Shown: piece by piece, positions 11,720 through 23,000 of the stretch
How the letters are laid out: the number at the start of each line of letters is the position of its first letter
How positions within the stretch are numbered: the stretch's first letter is position 1
Source of the DNA: Mactra quadrangularis
Lineage: Eukaryota > Mollusca > Bivalvia > Venerida > Mactridae
Direction: 5' to 3'
DNA length: 64,000 bases
Assembly: GCA_025267735.1 (NCBI GenBank)
Contig: CM046298.1
Location: 40,387,917 to 40,451,916, forward strand
Notes under the pieces: model-generated
Told to the model about the DNA's origin: nothing
Seen by the model: only the letters and a program-made list of their open reading frames with translations
Databases searched by the model: none
Position numbers and translations under genes: made by a program

Positions 11720-14020
11720 CTTACAATTTTAAGTGGCTTTTAGTTCATATTTTTATATATAAAATGACATTGCTTTCTGTTGGGACATAGACTGTTTGCA
11801 TCTTTATCTACACAGCTAAACGATGTGTTACCGTAATTTCAAAAGCCATCAGGAAAATCAGAAATCCTTAGGTAGACGAAAATTCTACATAGTGCTTCAG
11901 GGACGATATATATAAGAGACACGTGTGAATGCCATTAAGACTGAATATTTGGAGCTATCATCGAGTTTAGTGATATGTGGAAAGTAAATCAAGACTAACA
12001 GTGTACATGATTCCATGCTAACTTTACCTTACCTTCTCATCTGAGTGATTGAGTGTGACGACAACGATGTGAAGAGAGTGTGCCATATATTATACCTTAC
12101 CCTAGCTTATTATTTCAAGTTCAGTGGCATATTTTGTACTAACACGTCCTGATACAGCTCATCGGAATGTAACTATTATTAATAACAGTTAATTACATTG
12201 TATTATCTACTTATTGTTGTGGTAGCAATTGTTATGTTGATTTTACATGCATAACCTATGATTCTATACGTATAGTGCGTACAAAAAAACAAAACACTGT
12301 TTATGATAACAATAGAATAAACTAATCCACTACGAGGGACGCTCAGGATGACAATAACATAAACATGTGATAAGTTTTACGATTGTCTTAGTTGTTAGTG
12401 TAATGGAAAAGATTTTTACCAACACAAGCACGATTTACCAACAAATGGTGGTATCCATCATGCTAATTTTGTTACAATGAATTACACACATTTTATTTTC
12501 ATTACTGCCTACCCCAGAAATGGATTGTCTCATTTCTAATGTTTACCAAAACACGTTTTTTTTTGTACGCACTATACTTCATGTCTAGTGTTTTTATTAT
12601 TGAAAATTTTAGTAAAATTCCGCTTCAAGGCCGATGTTAAATTATTGCGATGTTTTTTTAAAGTTCGAAATGCTTAATTTGAAATACGTACTTAAGGTCA
12701 ATGTAAAAAGACCATGAGCAATTTTGATGGTTCTTATAGTAGTCTTTATTATTCACTTGCTTTGACAAATCTTAGACATATGTGATCTAGATTAATATAT
12801 TTTGTTTTTATATACTAAGATCTATGACTACGTATGAACACATTTCTTAGTTATTTGATCTTTCATTTAAGAAAATCACGGAAGGAAACACGCCTTAAAT
12901 AGCTTGTGCACCTTTGGAAAGTTTATTCTAGAATTGACGAAACTCGATTACTATAAATGCTTTATACAAAACGCTATGAACGCCGTCGTATAAGACAGTC
13001 CGGAAAGTTTACCCGAAAATGTGTGCACATGGCATTAAAGCTATCGCTCCTTTGAATAACTTCTATAATAAATGTCGATAGCACATCAATGAAAATTTAT
13101 CAGAACGAACCAGAACTTGTTCTCTAGAATTATTTCAGCGTTGTATTTTCTTAGTAATTTTCTTTTGATGGTGCTGATTGGTGACCTTAAAGACGAGTAT
13201 GATAAACATGTTTTTTGATAGGAATAACAAGATTGTTAGATCGTTGATCGATTGATGTTGATATCTATTTACCAGTATTAACCTTTATATTATAGATATC
13301 TGGAAATACTTGATAAAAACCAGAGTATATCTTGGGGTATAAAGGTGATTTTGTAAACATATACAATAGATAATAATCAGGAGAAATCTACTTATAAACA
13401 AACATTGAACGCAGTCCAGAAAACGTTTGCGAATCCGGGAAACGTGCAAACTTACTGTGAATTTTCTACCATTGGAGCAATCTACCATCTCTAATTGCAT
13501 TAAAAGTAATCATAGCAAGTTATGAATACAGATTTGTAAACAAAATACTTTTCCTAACAAATTTGTGGAAAACACAATATTTAAAATCCAATAATGAACA
13601 TTCTCAGTTTTGAGAATGGAACAGGTATGATTATCCCATGGGATAAAATTTCTATAGGAGATGGATTTCCCAAATGGGAACTTTAAGTTTCGACAAACAA
13701 TAATTAAAAAATAGTTCTTGTTTAGATATTCGGATGAAAAAATACTGGTGTTGTGCTCATTAGTTTGCAAGATTAGTGGATTTGCAAATGTATTGTGGAC
13801 TGTGTGATAGGTAAACGTGAGATATATACTTCTGTATCCAGATCCAGAATTACTATCAGTAAGTTAGCATTCAGTAGAGAACGATACCTGCAATTCCATG
13901 ATAAAATAATGGTGCCTATACGTATTGTCTATGAATGTAAAAATAATTATATCTGAATACACAAAGTTAAGTGTATATACTTAGAATCTATTCCTGATAA
14001 TAAATTGTTCTGTGTTTATG
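11720..14020. other. Non-coding stretch, no gene seen
   Basis: AT-rich intergenic sequence. Open frames on the minus strand at 13285-13770 lack splice sites, recognisable domains or repeat structure and are not called. Confidence 0.4.
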
Positions 14021-14025
14021 AGGGT

Positions 14026-14335
14026 CATTCAAAAAGTAAGCTGTCTTATACGATAATAATCGTCGGTTTTGAGTGGGCCGTTCAAACAATAGTTAAAATC
14101 GTCTCCCGTTCAATAAGTAAGCTGTTTTATGATAATACAGTAGATTTTGTGAGGGCTGTTCAAACAATAATTGATATTGTCTCCCGTTCAAGAAGAAGCA
14201 AACTACTTTAGATGATAATATCGTTGGTTTTGAGTGGGCCGTTCAAACAGTACTTGTAGTTGATATTGTCTCCCGTTCAAGAAGTAAACTGCTTTACATG
14301 ATAAATATATCGTCGTTTTTTGTGTGGGTCGATAT
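14026..14335. repeat. 80-88 bp tandem repeat, about 3.5 copies
   Basis: Units start with 'gttcaa[gt]aagtaa[ga]ctg' near 14027, 14109, 14187 and 14275. Each continues with 'gataat...gtgggccgttcaaac' and 'attgtctcccgttcaa'. Copies are diverged by substitutions and small indels. Confidence 0.75.
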
Positions 14336-14884
14336 ATGATTAGTTGGAATTTTCTCTAAAATGTTGTATACAAACTGCAATGCAATATGTAAGATTGTGG
14401 TACTTATGGAATCTAGGAATTCGCAGGAACATCTGAAATCTGCTATAAATTTGTTATAAACTTGGAACAATGCTCTGAAACAGCGGAAACAATAAATGTA
14501 AATATCCAGAGGATCTTTGTTCGTGTAAACAATGAAACAGCAAGACGTGAAAGATAATGGTATTACTTGTATACAACCATTGTGTTTAATGTCCGAAAAA
14601 TAACTTTTAGTGCATGTCTGAGTTTATTGTAGTTGAAATAAATATCAATTACACGTGGATGGTGTTTATATAATGATACATTTCCAACAAAGGTATGTTT
14701 GAAATATGTTTTATTGTGGTACACTTCTTTTTATAATTCGTGCTTTTTTATCTAACGTTTATCTTAGCTAGGCATTAATTTTAGATTCGCTGAACTAAAT
14801 CTACGAAAACCAAATTAGCATTTCTTATATATGATGACATTTTTTCCACGCTTGCACTAAACATTCATGCAACACTATTGTTAA

Positions 14885-17800
14885 GGTGGTATGGTACATC
14901 TGACTTTTTTTAGATTTGTATATAATTTTTGGTACCGTTGTAAACTTGACGATATTTCCGATTCGGATCTACACTTTATTTGACGTCATTATTGTTAATA
15001 ACGTTACCATGACGTCGTAAACATGACGACCGCGTGCACTTTTTACGTCAGTCGACAATGGTAAGAAAACGTCTATAATGTGTTGCTAAATCTTTATTTT
15101 CCGTGCCACATCAACAAATAATACATCAATTTAAAGCTTACATCATTATCTACCACCTGAACAGTGTAAATATACGTTTAATACTAAAATAATCGAAAGA
15201 GACAAAAACTTCCGAATTGGCAACATCAGAAAAAATCCAGAAAAATTGCCTTCAAACCGGTTTTATGAAAAATCTGCCCGATAAATTTTTGCCAGGTTTT
15301 GATATGATGTAAAGCATGGTATAGACTTTCATACAGCAGAATTTGAGAAAAGTTTTCTGTACGATTTTTCCGCTATATGCGTTCAAGTATTATCTGTATG
15401 ACGTCAAAAACGTCATTCTGACGTCAAGATAAAGGATTGTCTGTTTGTCATAACCACGAATACTTGGTCATATGTTTTATTTTTCTAGACAAAATGACCA
15501 GAACATGCAAATATATAAAGATTGTATAGTTTAACATACATATCAAAATCGAAAGATAAATTCAAACATAAAATTTTAAATAAAGTAAGCCTTTATACAT
15601 CCCTAGATACATTTACAAATACATTCAATAGACTTAATTTGGAACTTAAATTTGTGGGTGTTTCCGTCCTTGCACAGGTGGTCAAAACAAAGTTTGTTAC
15701 ATATTATTGCTGAAAAACACACACTACAGATTAAACAGTATTGTTCTTTGTGGTCTGACGATGCTCAACAAAATAGACAACTCCGTTCATCTTAAATGAT
15801 TTGCCGCTGTATTCCATATACTCGTATTCTTTAATATCGACATGTCTTTGTGCTCGCCTTCAAAAAGAAATTATTTATGCCTTGTATATTATATTAGTAT
15901 TAGTCAGCATATTGATATTTCATATATATGCGTGCAAACTATTTTTAAAAGTTGAAAACACATAGAAAATGGTAATCGATTTTTCGCAACATGCGTTCAA
16001 GTGTTATCGGTACGACGTCAAAAACGTCATTTTGACGTCAAGATATAGTGCTTTAGCATTGGAAAAAAAGACTTTCTCTTGAAATTTTACTATTATTGCA
16101 AACGTTCTAATAGCTAGCGAAATAAATGTCACCTAGATGAAATTAAAACTATTTATCTTGATATAGAAACAAAACAACTTGGGTACAGTCCCGAATTTTT
16201 AAAAATAGGTGCATACGTAAATGACGATGCGTCTATCTGTAACTTTATTGTTTCAGACGGAAAAGTATTAGCGAATGCCACACAGGTAAATGGTTTGAAT
16301 GTATATGTTCAAAATGGAACAAGGTTGCTTTGTAAATACGCTTACGAATTTGACGCATTTCACCCAAATGAATGACTTTCCTTGTTTATTGACTGAATAG
16401 ACACATGACCAGGTAACATAAAAATCTGTTTGCACACAACAGTCTCATATTTGACTTTCAATTCTGTATAACTAAACTGCATGATATTATTTGATTCATA
16501 AGTGATTGGTGATAACTTGTTGATGATTAAAGTCATACAGCGAGCTAAAATTCACGTACACTGACAGTTCGAGGATGACCTGACAAGAGGGGAACTATTC
16601 CTCGCTTGAAAACAACACTAACTAAAAAATGTTGAAATCGTCAATGAAAATGAGCTTTATGTGACACCAGGACCATAAAGACACTTCGGTTTTGTAAAAC
16701 ATCTGTAATTATGTGGCGAAAATAATGCAAATAGAGATAGAATTTGTAAGTTCTCTTTTATTAGTTATTGAATAACTGTATAATATTTGTCTTCAAATTC
16801 AGGGCTGATATGTCGTTCACTACGGCTTATAACAAAATACTCATCCACTATGGAAAAACACGAACTTGATAAAATACCTCGGCTATTATGAGATTCAGGC
16901 ATATTGATTCATCTCATAATTGCCGAGTTTTCTCATAAAGGGTCTGTTTTTTTACCGATAAAATGCCGCCGTTTTGAATTTTGGTAAAATCTTATGTGTT
17001 TTTGATTATTGACCCTTGCGTAATATCCTTTATCTATTGTACTATTTTTTCAGGCTAAAATGAGTGTCTTCAGCCAAATTAAAAGGCCGTTATGAAAACA
17101 ATTGATTATTAACATTATATAAACTACATTACTTTCTTCCATATTACTGCATGAAGGAAGATTTTTTATGTTATACTTATCATTCACCTTGCATTTTCCA
17201 TGTGATTTTCATACTTTTGAATTAGAGTTTGTACTCAACAATATGTGTAAAAAAATTAAAAATGCTGATTTAATACATTATTTATAATATTCAATGCATA
17301 AACTATACAATTTTTATATATTTTCATGTTCTGGTCATTTTGTCTAGAAAAATAAAACATATGACCAAGTATTCGTGGTTATGACAAACAGACAATCCTT
17401 TATAAATTGACGTCAGAATGACGTTTTTGACGTCATACAGATAATACTTGAACGCATATAGCGGAAAAATCGTACAGACAACTTTTCTCAAATTCTGCTG
17501 TATGAAAGTCTATACCATGCTTTACATCATATCAAAACTTGGCAAAAATTTATCGGGCAGATTTTTCATAAAACCGGTTTGGAGGCAATTTTTCTGGATT
17601 TTTTCTGATGTTGCCAATTCGGAAGTTTTTGTCTCTTTCGAATATTTTAATATTTAACGTATATTTACACTGTTCAGGTGGTAGATAATGATGTAAGCTT
17701 TAAATTGATGTACAATTTGTTGCTGTGGCGCGGAAAATAAAGATTTAGCAACACATTATAGACGTTTTCTTACCATTGTCGACTGACGTAAAAAGTGCAC

Positions 17801-17949
17801 GCGGTCGTCATGTTTACGACGTCATGGTAACGTTATTAACAATAATGACGTCAAATAAAGTGAAGATCCGAATCGGAAATATCGTCAAGTTTACAACGGT
17901 ACCAAAAATTATATGCAAAGCTAAAAAAAGTCAGATGTACCATACCACC
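14885..17949. mobile_element. 3.1-kb element with ~650-bp inverted arms and TTAA ends
   Basis: The left arm, 14885 to about 15532, starts GGTGGTATGGTACATCTGAC. It is repeated in reverse complement at about 17301-17949, ending ATGTACCATACCACC. TTAA lies directly outside each end (14881-14884 and 17950-17953), matching the target duplication of piggyBac or Sola3 transposons. The terminal bases are not the usual piggyBac CCY, so the superfamily is open. The arms contain clusters of TGACGTCA-like motifs. The 1.77-kb centre holds a third copy of the 'cgacgtcaaaaacgtcattttgacgtcaagat' segment (near 16013) and an exonuclease relic, but no transposase frame, so the element is non-autonomous. Confidence 0.8.
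16121..16374 (+). pseudogene. DEDDh exonuclease-like relic inside the TTAA element
   Basis: An open stretch of about 84 codons ends at a TGA at 16372-16374. It reads HLDEIKTIYLDIETKQLGY and then EFLKIGAYVNDD, which resembles motif I of DnaQ-type 3'-5' exonucleases (hydrophobic-D-I-E-T...L followed by a short run to I-G-A). There is no Met start at its head, and the later motifs (II, and III with its His) are absent, so it is at most a decayed fragment, probably captured host or transposon coding sequence. Assignment rests on one motif. Confidence 0.45.
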
Positions 17950-18547
17950 TTAAATGCATTCAACTGTAAAAGATGCATACATTCACCCAGCTGAATTAAA
18001 TTCTCGAAATTTGAATACTTTAAATTAAAGAACTGTTACTTCTTGTGTGTATGTTGTATTACGTATGTCTTCAAATTACATCCCTTTTCTATTTTCTGTT
18101 GTATGCACGCATTACTTTAATTATTTTGTTGTTTTTTTACCAGTTTGGTTTGTTTTTATATTTAGCTTATTTATTGCTTTCACATTTATTTTATTATAAA
18201 ATAATTTTAATATGCTAATATATTTGATGTTTGAAATATTTTAAATAAAATGTAAAACAGTTTACATGTCCTCAATTCTTTTTGATTTATTTTTATCTCG
18301 ACTCCTGGTCGTTTATCAACTCGTTATTAGGTAATATACGGTAACCGACTCGCCTAATCTGGTTTTCCGAACACTTTTATTTATCAGTACTCACATATCC
18401 TTCCCTTTTGGAACACCACGACAATTTATTGAAAGAATGGCCGAGTAGTTCCGAATGATATACTTCCACGAGAGAGCATAAATTCTATGAAAGAAAATCA
18501 ATATATACATTGTATATACATTGTATATTCTTAATTTAACGAAATGT

Positions 18548-18640
18548 TATCTATGCCATGCACGTCTAGGAATCGAACTGAAATTCCATGGAGTAGAATT
18601 TCGGCGCTCAACCATTGCGACGCAATTTGTCTGCTTGATA
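18548..18640 (-). repeat. tRNA-like SINE fragment
   Basis: On the minus strand, GTCGCAATGGTTGAGCGCCG resembles an A-box arm and AGTTCGATTCCTAG a B-box. The intervening arm does not pair as a tRNA. Weak call. Confidence 0.35.
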
Positions 18641-19640
18641 AGTAAATCAATGTTATGTTCTGAATTGTAGTGTTGTTTTTGACATTCCAGGCGTTACTCA
18701 GTTTAGTATCATACTACTATTATACTGGTGATTAATACTTTATGTATGCTGTTACAAGACAATGATGCATTCTGAAAGTATTCAACCAACATAGAACTAT
18801 TAATCCACGCAATAAAAAAAATCTGTGATGTTTATGATGCTTCGTGGTTTCTCTTATACTAGTATCATGCCTTACATTTATTATTCACTTACGATTATAC
18901 AGTGAACAGAAAAGGCTTTTGAACAAACGAAATTTTGTCAAAAATGGATCATGTATACAACTAGCAATTTAAATAAAGCTTGATAATATTTTTGGAGCAT
19001 AGATTAAATCATAATTACGTTGTTAAACTAATTAATGCCGATTTTTCAACTTGCTCAGTTGACTCTTCGTTGTTGTTATTTCATGTGGAAATGAGAGTCG
19101 TTTATTCAATAAAGCAACAGCATTATTCAGTTAAAGAACTTTTGCAGGGCACTGTATATCAATGTAGAAACTTTTGTTTCATGAGGTTCTTAGCACTCAT
19201 GATAAACCTGATGGGTTTCGCCTACGCTGTCTACATATCGTGCTTCTGAAGACTCATATTTATTGCTTGCACAGAATATCGTATTAAGTTTTACGATATT
19301 TTGTTCCATAGATATGAAACTAAAAGTGGTACATATTAAACGGACTGAGAAAAGCAATGCTTTATGGCTTAGTAAATCTGTCCTTTTAGAAAAGGGATAT
19401 TCATGACATGTTGTAAGTTATTACACCATTTGTGATTTCACCTATATGTATTAACTGTGTCTGTCTGAAATCACGAAACACACTCAGAATACTAGTATAT
19501 ACTAGTATATTATACTAAATTATTTAAGCTCTATTGTAAAACAAGTATTTACAACTTTGATTAATCACTTTCGAGTCCGCTTCCTGGTCTACCAGTACTA
19601 GTAACTTGTAGGGTAGGTGTGTCTTAACCAATGAAACAAC
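18641..19640. other. Non-coding stretch, no gene seen
   Basis: An 89-codon open frame at 18980-19249 (+) has no splice context, signal or family resemblance and is not called. Confidence 0.35.
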
Positions 19641-19650
19641 GAGATATGTT

Positions 19651-19735
19651 TGGATGGAATTCGAATCAACGTAGATCTGGCTATCCAATGATTACCGGTC
19701 CAACGTCGTAACCGCTCGGCCACGCCCGTTCCCCA
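19651..19735 (-). repeat. tRNA-Ser-like SINE head
   Basis: The minus strand reads GGGCGTGGCCGAGCGGTTACG, ACGTTGGACCGGTAATCATT, GGATAGCCAG, then TTGATTCGAATTCCATCC. This is close to a serine tRNA with A and B boxes, but the acceptor arms do not pair and the extra arm is odd. Related fragments at 9571 and 24701 show that it is a dispersed retroposon. Confidence 0.55.
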
Positions 19736-20003
19736 CGTTTGTTACAAGCTTGAAACTAGAAATATTTTGCCAAGGGGTCGGCACTGTCTCAATTAACCTA
19801 CTGGTCTGACACATTTTATTGATCTCCCAGGACTGCAACGATCATCTTTGATATTGTGCTGACAGCAATACTGAGATTATCCGAATTAATTAGCTCAGAG
19901 TAACATACAAATCACTTTATACAAACATTGATATCCAACGTATTTTATTTATACATACAAACATGTATAGTTAAAATTATTGTATACTTGGTCAATTAAA
20001 ACC

Positions 20004-20009
20004 TTTATT
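20004..20009 (-). terminator. Polyadenylation signal of prominin-like gene
   Basis: AATAAA on the minus strand about 50 bp past the stop codon of the terminal exon (20058). Confidence 0.65.
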
Positions 20010-20057
20010 CTTCAAGTTAGACACAAAGTCACGTCTTCCAACACAAGACTAACGTCT

Positions 20058-20097
20058 TTAATCCATAAAATCAGGATCAGGCGCCACTTTATTACGT
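20058..20097 (-). CDS. prom1-like: Prominin-like, terminal exon 25
   Basis: After TTTCAG the exon supplies one base that completes a Glu codon. It then encodes RNKVAPDPDFMD and a TAA stop (20060-20058). The phase fits both exon 24 and exon 23, so the 24-nt exon 24 can be skipped in frame. An AATAAA lies just downstream. Confidence 0.75.
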
Positions 20098-23000
20098 CTG
20101 AAATGTTAAAATAACCTCATTAACACGTAGTTATTTATTTTCGTATTCGAGTCTTACCCGTACTGGTTATACTGTACCATTCTATGAAAACTCGCCAACA
20201 GAGTCAATTTTCTCCATTAAAAAGGCAAATGGAGAAGTGGTCTGCCTTGTAGAGGCTAGGCAAGTACTAGATAGTTGTAGACATATAGGTCCTGGAAAAC
20301 TAGGTTAGGTGCGTTTGTCGCCCTTGGATGACCGTAGTTTGTGTGGAAAAGGCGTATATCAAAATATAATTTCACAGCCTTGTATAGATTCACTTGCAAT
20401 CGACGTTAGAGACTTTAAGAAGGTAGGAGATACAGCTATAAATTGGGCTTGGAGATAATATAGATTATCAAAAAGATGAAATGTTATGATAAAGATCTAT
20501 ACACTTACTTGCTCATCATATCATATCTAACCGAGAAATCATCAATACTGTAAATATATGATAAAATAATGTATGATTAGTAACTTATACATCTAGATAT
20601 GATTTCATATAGTACTTATAGTGCACATAAACGGATGACGTAATAAAAAGTTGAGCTAAATTTATTTAATAGCCTTATTTCATATTGACCAGAAGAAGGG
20701 AATATAAATTCACATGCAAATTCTAGAAAATCAGTACCATAAAAAAGTTGTATTACATTTTAGGTTTGCTACAATGATGTTACTGAAACGTGTACTCAAT
20801 TTAAATATCTGAGGTCAATATGAAGAAACTTCACTGAACGTATGATTAACAATCCAATGCAATACACTAGAAATAGTGTCACACTTCATGAATACAATGT
20901 TAATAATTTTGTCTCTCTTTTAAATTATTCAGTGACAGTAAATTATGCTCAGCAAATACAATACTACGTTTACGTAGTTCTTTTTTCTACGACAGCTTTT
21001 ATAAGTACATTGTATAAATACACATAAACAAACAAAATTAACAATATTCAAGAAAGATAATTCATGCAAACAAATACGAAACCAAATATGCACGTTTCTT
21101 GACAAATATTTGAAACATCTGCCAATTGCCAATTTGCTAATGATGTTTGCTCTTTATGCTTTTGTTGCATGGGTTAATCAGGGCTCGAATTTAACAAACA
21201 ATTGAAGTAGCAAATTTTTGCGAGTTGATTTTATTTCAACTCTAAAAACAAAATAGCACTACACTTAACTATGGATAAAACCAAACATGTTTTTATTGTT
21301 AATCTTTCATTTAAACGGTCGATCTATCTGGCCGTTTCAACACTGATTTGAGCCTCATTAGTTATGACAATAATATTTTTGCATCGATTTTTAAACTCGC
21401 GAAAAGTTGCAAGCTAGAATAAAAGTTACTCGCAATTTTCAAAATGCACTCGCATTTTGCGAGTATGCGAGCTTAAATTCGAGCACTGTTAACAACTGTA
21501 GCTGTTCCTGATATGTTTTCAAACTTCTTTTTCAAACTCTGAAAACTTGATTAATAAAATCAAGTCATAAATACATGCCCTTTGTTAATATACTATGTAA
21601 AATAAACAATTGAAATGACTTACTCTTCATCTAAGGGCTCTTCTTCTCTGAAAGAGAAAAAAACATCAAACATTTATGATAAGAAAAACTTAACATCTTC
21701 TGCACAACTTAATTGCTGGGTACCTCTGATACACCAACTATGTTAGGCTGACGTCCAGCCCTGCGTTCAGTTACCACGAACGTTACCAAACGTTCCGTAA
21801 CGATACATTCGGAACTCCTCGGCCATTCGCTGCGAATAATCTCGGACATATTTAGACGCTATTTTGAAACTACCGGTGTTAAAGTAAACAAATATATACT
21901 AATGGACAAAAGTCTTGTCCGGTCTACAAAAAACATAATATCTTTTTTGTTTGTTATTGCACACTCATACATTTGGTATCGTTAGAAAGAGAATATTATT
22001 ATGCATTGAATAAAAAAAGAATTTTGAAATTTGAGCCAGTTCTGTCGGTACAGTAATGAGTTGAAAATTCATATTGGGGATTTGCCAGTTACAAATGAAA
22101 GCGTTGAGTCAGTTTTAAATGAAACATTTTTTTCAATAGTGTGTGTGACCCCCATTAACCCACAAACTCAACATTAAATTAAACTTTATCAAAACTTGTA
22201 AGTAAGGGTTATTTTATATAATAAAGCTTTTAAACCCCATTTAAAATTAATGATCAAAATATTTGATTGAGTTTGAGTACAAACTTGAGTTTTTTCGTGA
22301 AACTGTTGTCAGAAATATCAAGGTAAAGCACAAGACAACAATGTGGTTGCCGATGATAATCAAACTCCTGCTTTAATAAAATCTCCATAATAACAACATA
22401 ATTATTGCATCATTTTCAGATTATATTTTGACGTGTATTGCTCATTGTTTTGAATGGGAATAACATAAGTGCATACAAAATGTACTAGAAGTTGACATGT
22501 AGAGCTAGTCTTTGCCATGTTCTCACCTCCATTACAAAAAGACATGATTGGTACTTGTTCTTTCAACCACACAACAAATTGCAATCACTTGTGTAACTAT
22601 AGCTCGTAAAATGAACAATCCGTATTTATGTAATTTTCATGCAAGCGTGCTTTGATATTAGGTACCACAACTGTGTATCTACACGGTTTATATTGTGTTA
22701 ACTAAACATTATATATGTCCTTGATATAAGTGTTATGGAACATGCTTACAAAATTTTAACACTTCAAAATATCAACTATCCTCTAATACTAACTGTGCAA
22801 AAAATCGCCGTAGATTTCTCTATACAGTGCGTATAACCTCTAAAGAGAGGCACCTATAGAACAAATTCTTTGCACAGCAACAGTTTGTGATATTTCCCTA
22901 AGACATTATTTTAACTGAATTTAACCTCTTCAGAGCAACAACCTCTAGACTGAAACATACTTTAGTTTGTCCCAGTGGATGTTGTTTAGGAGAGGTTGTA

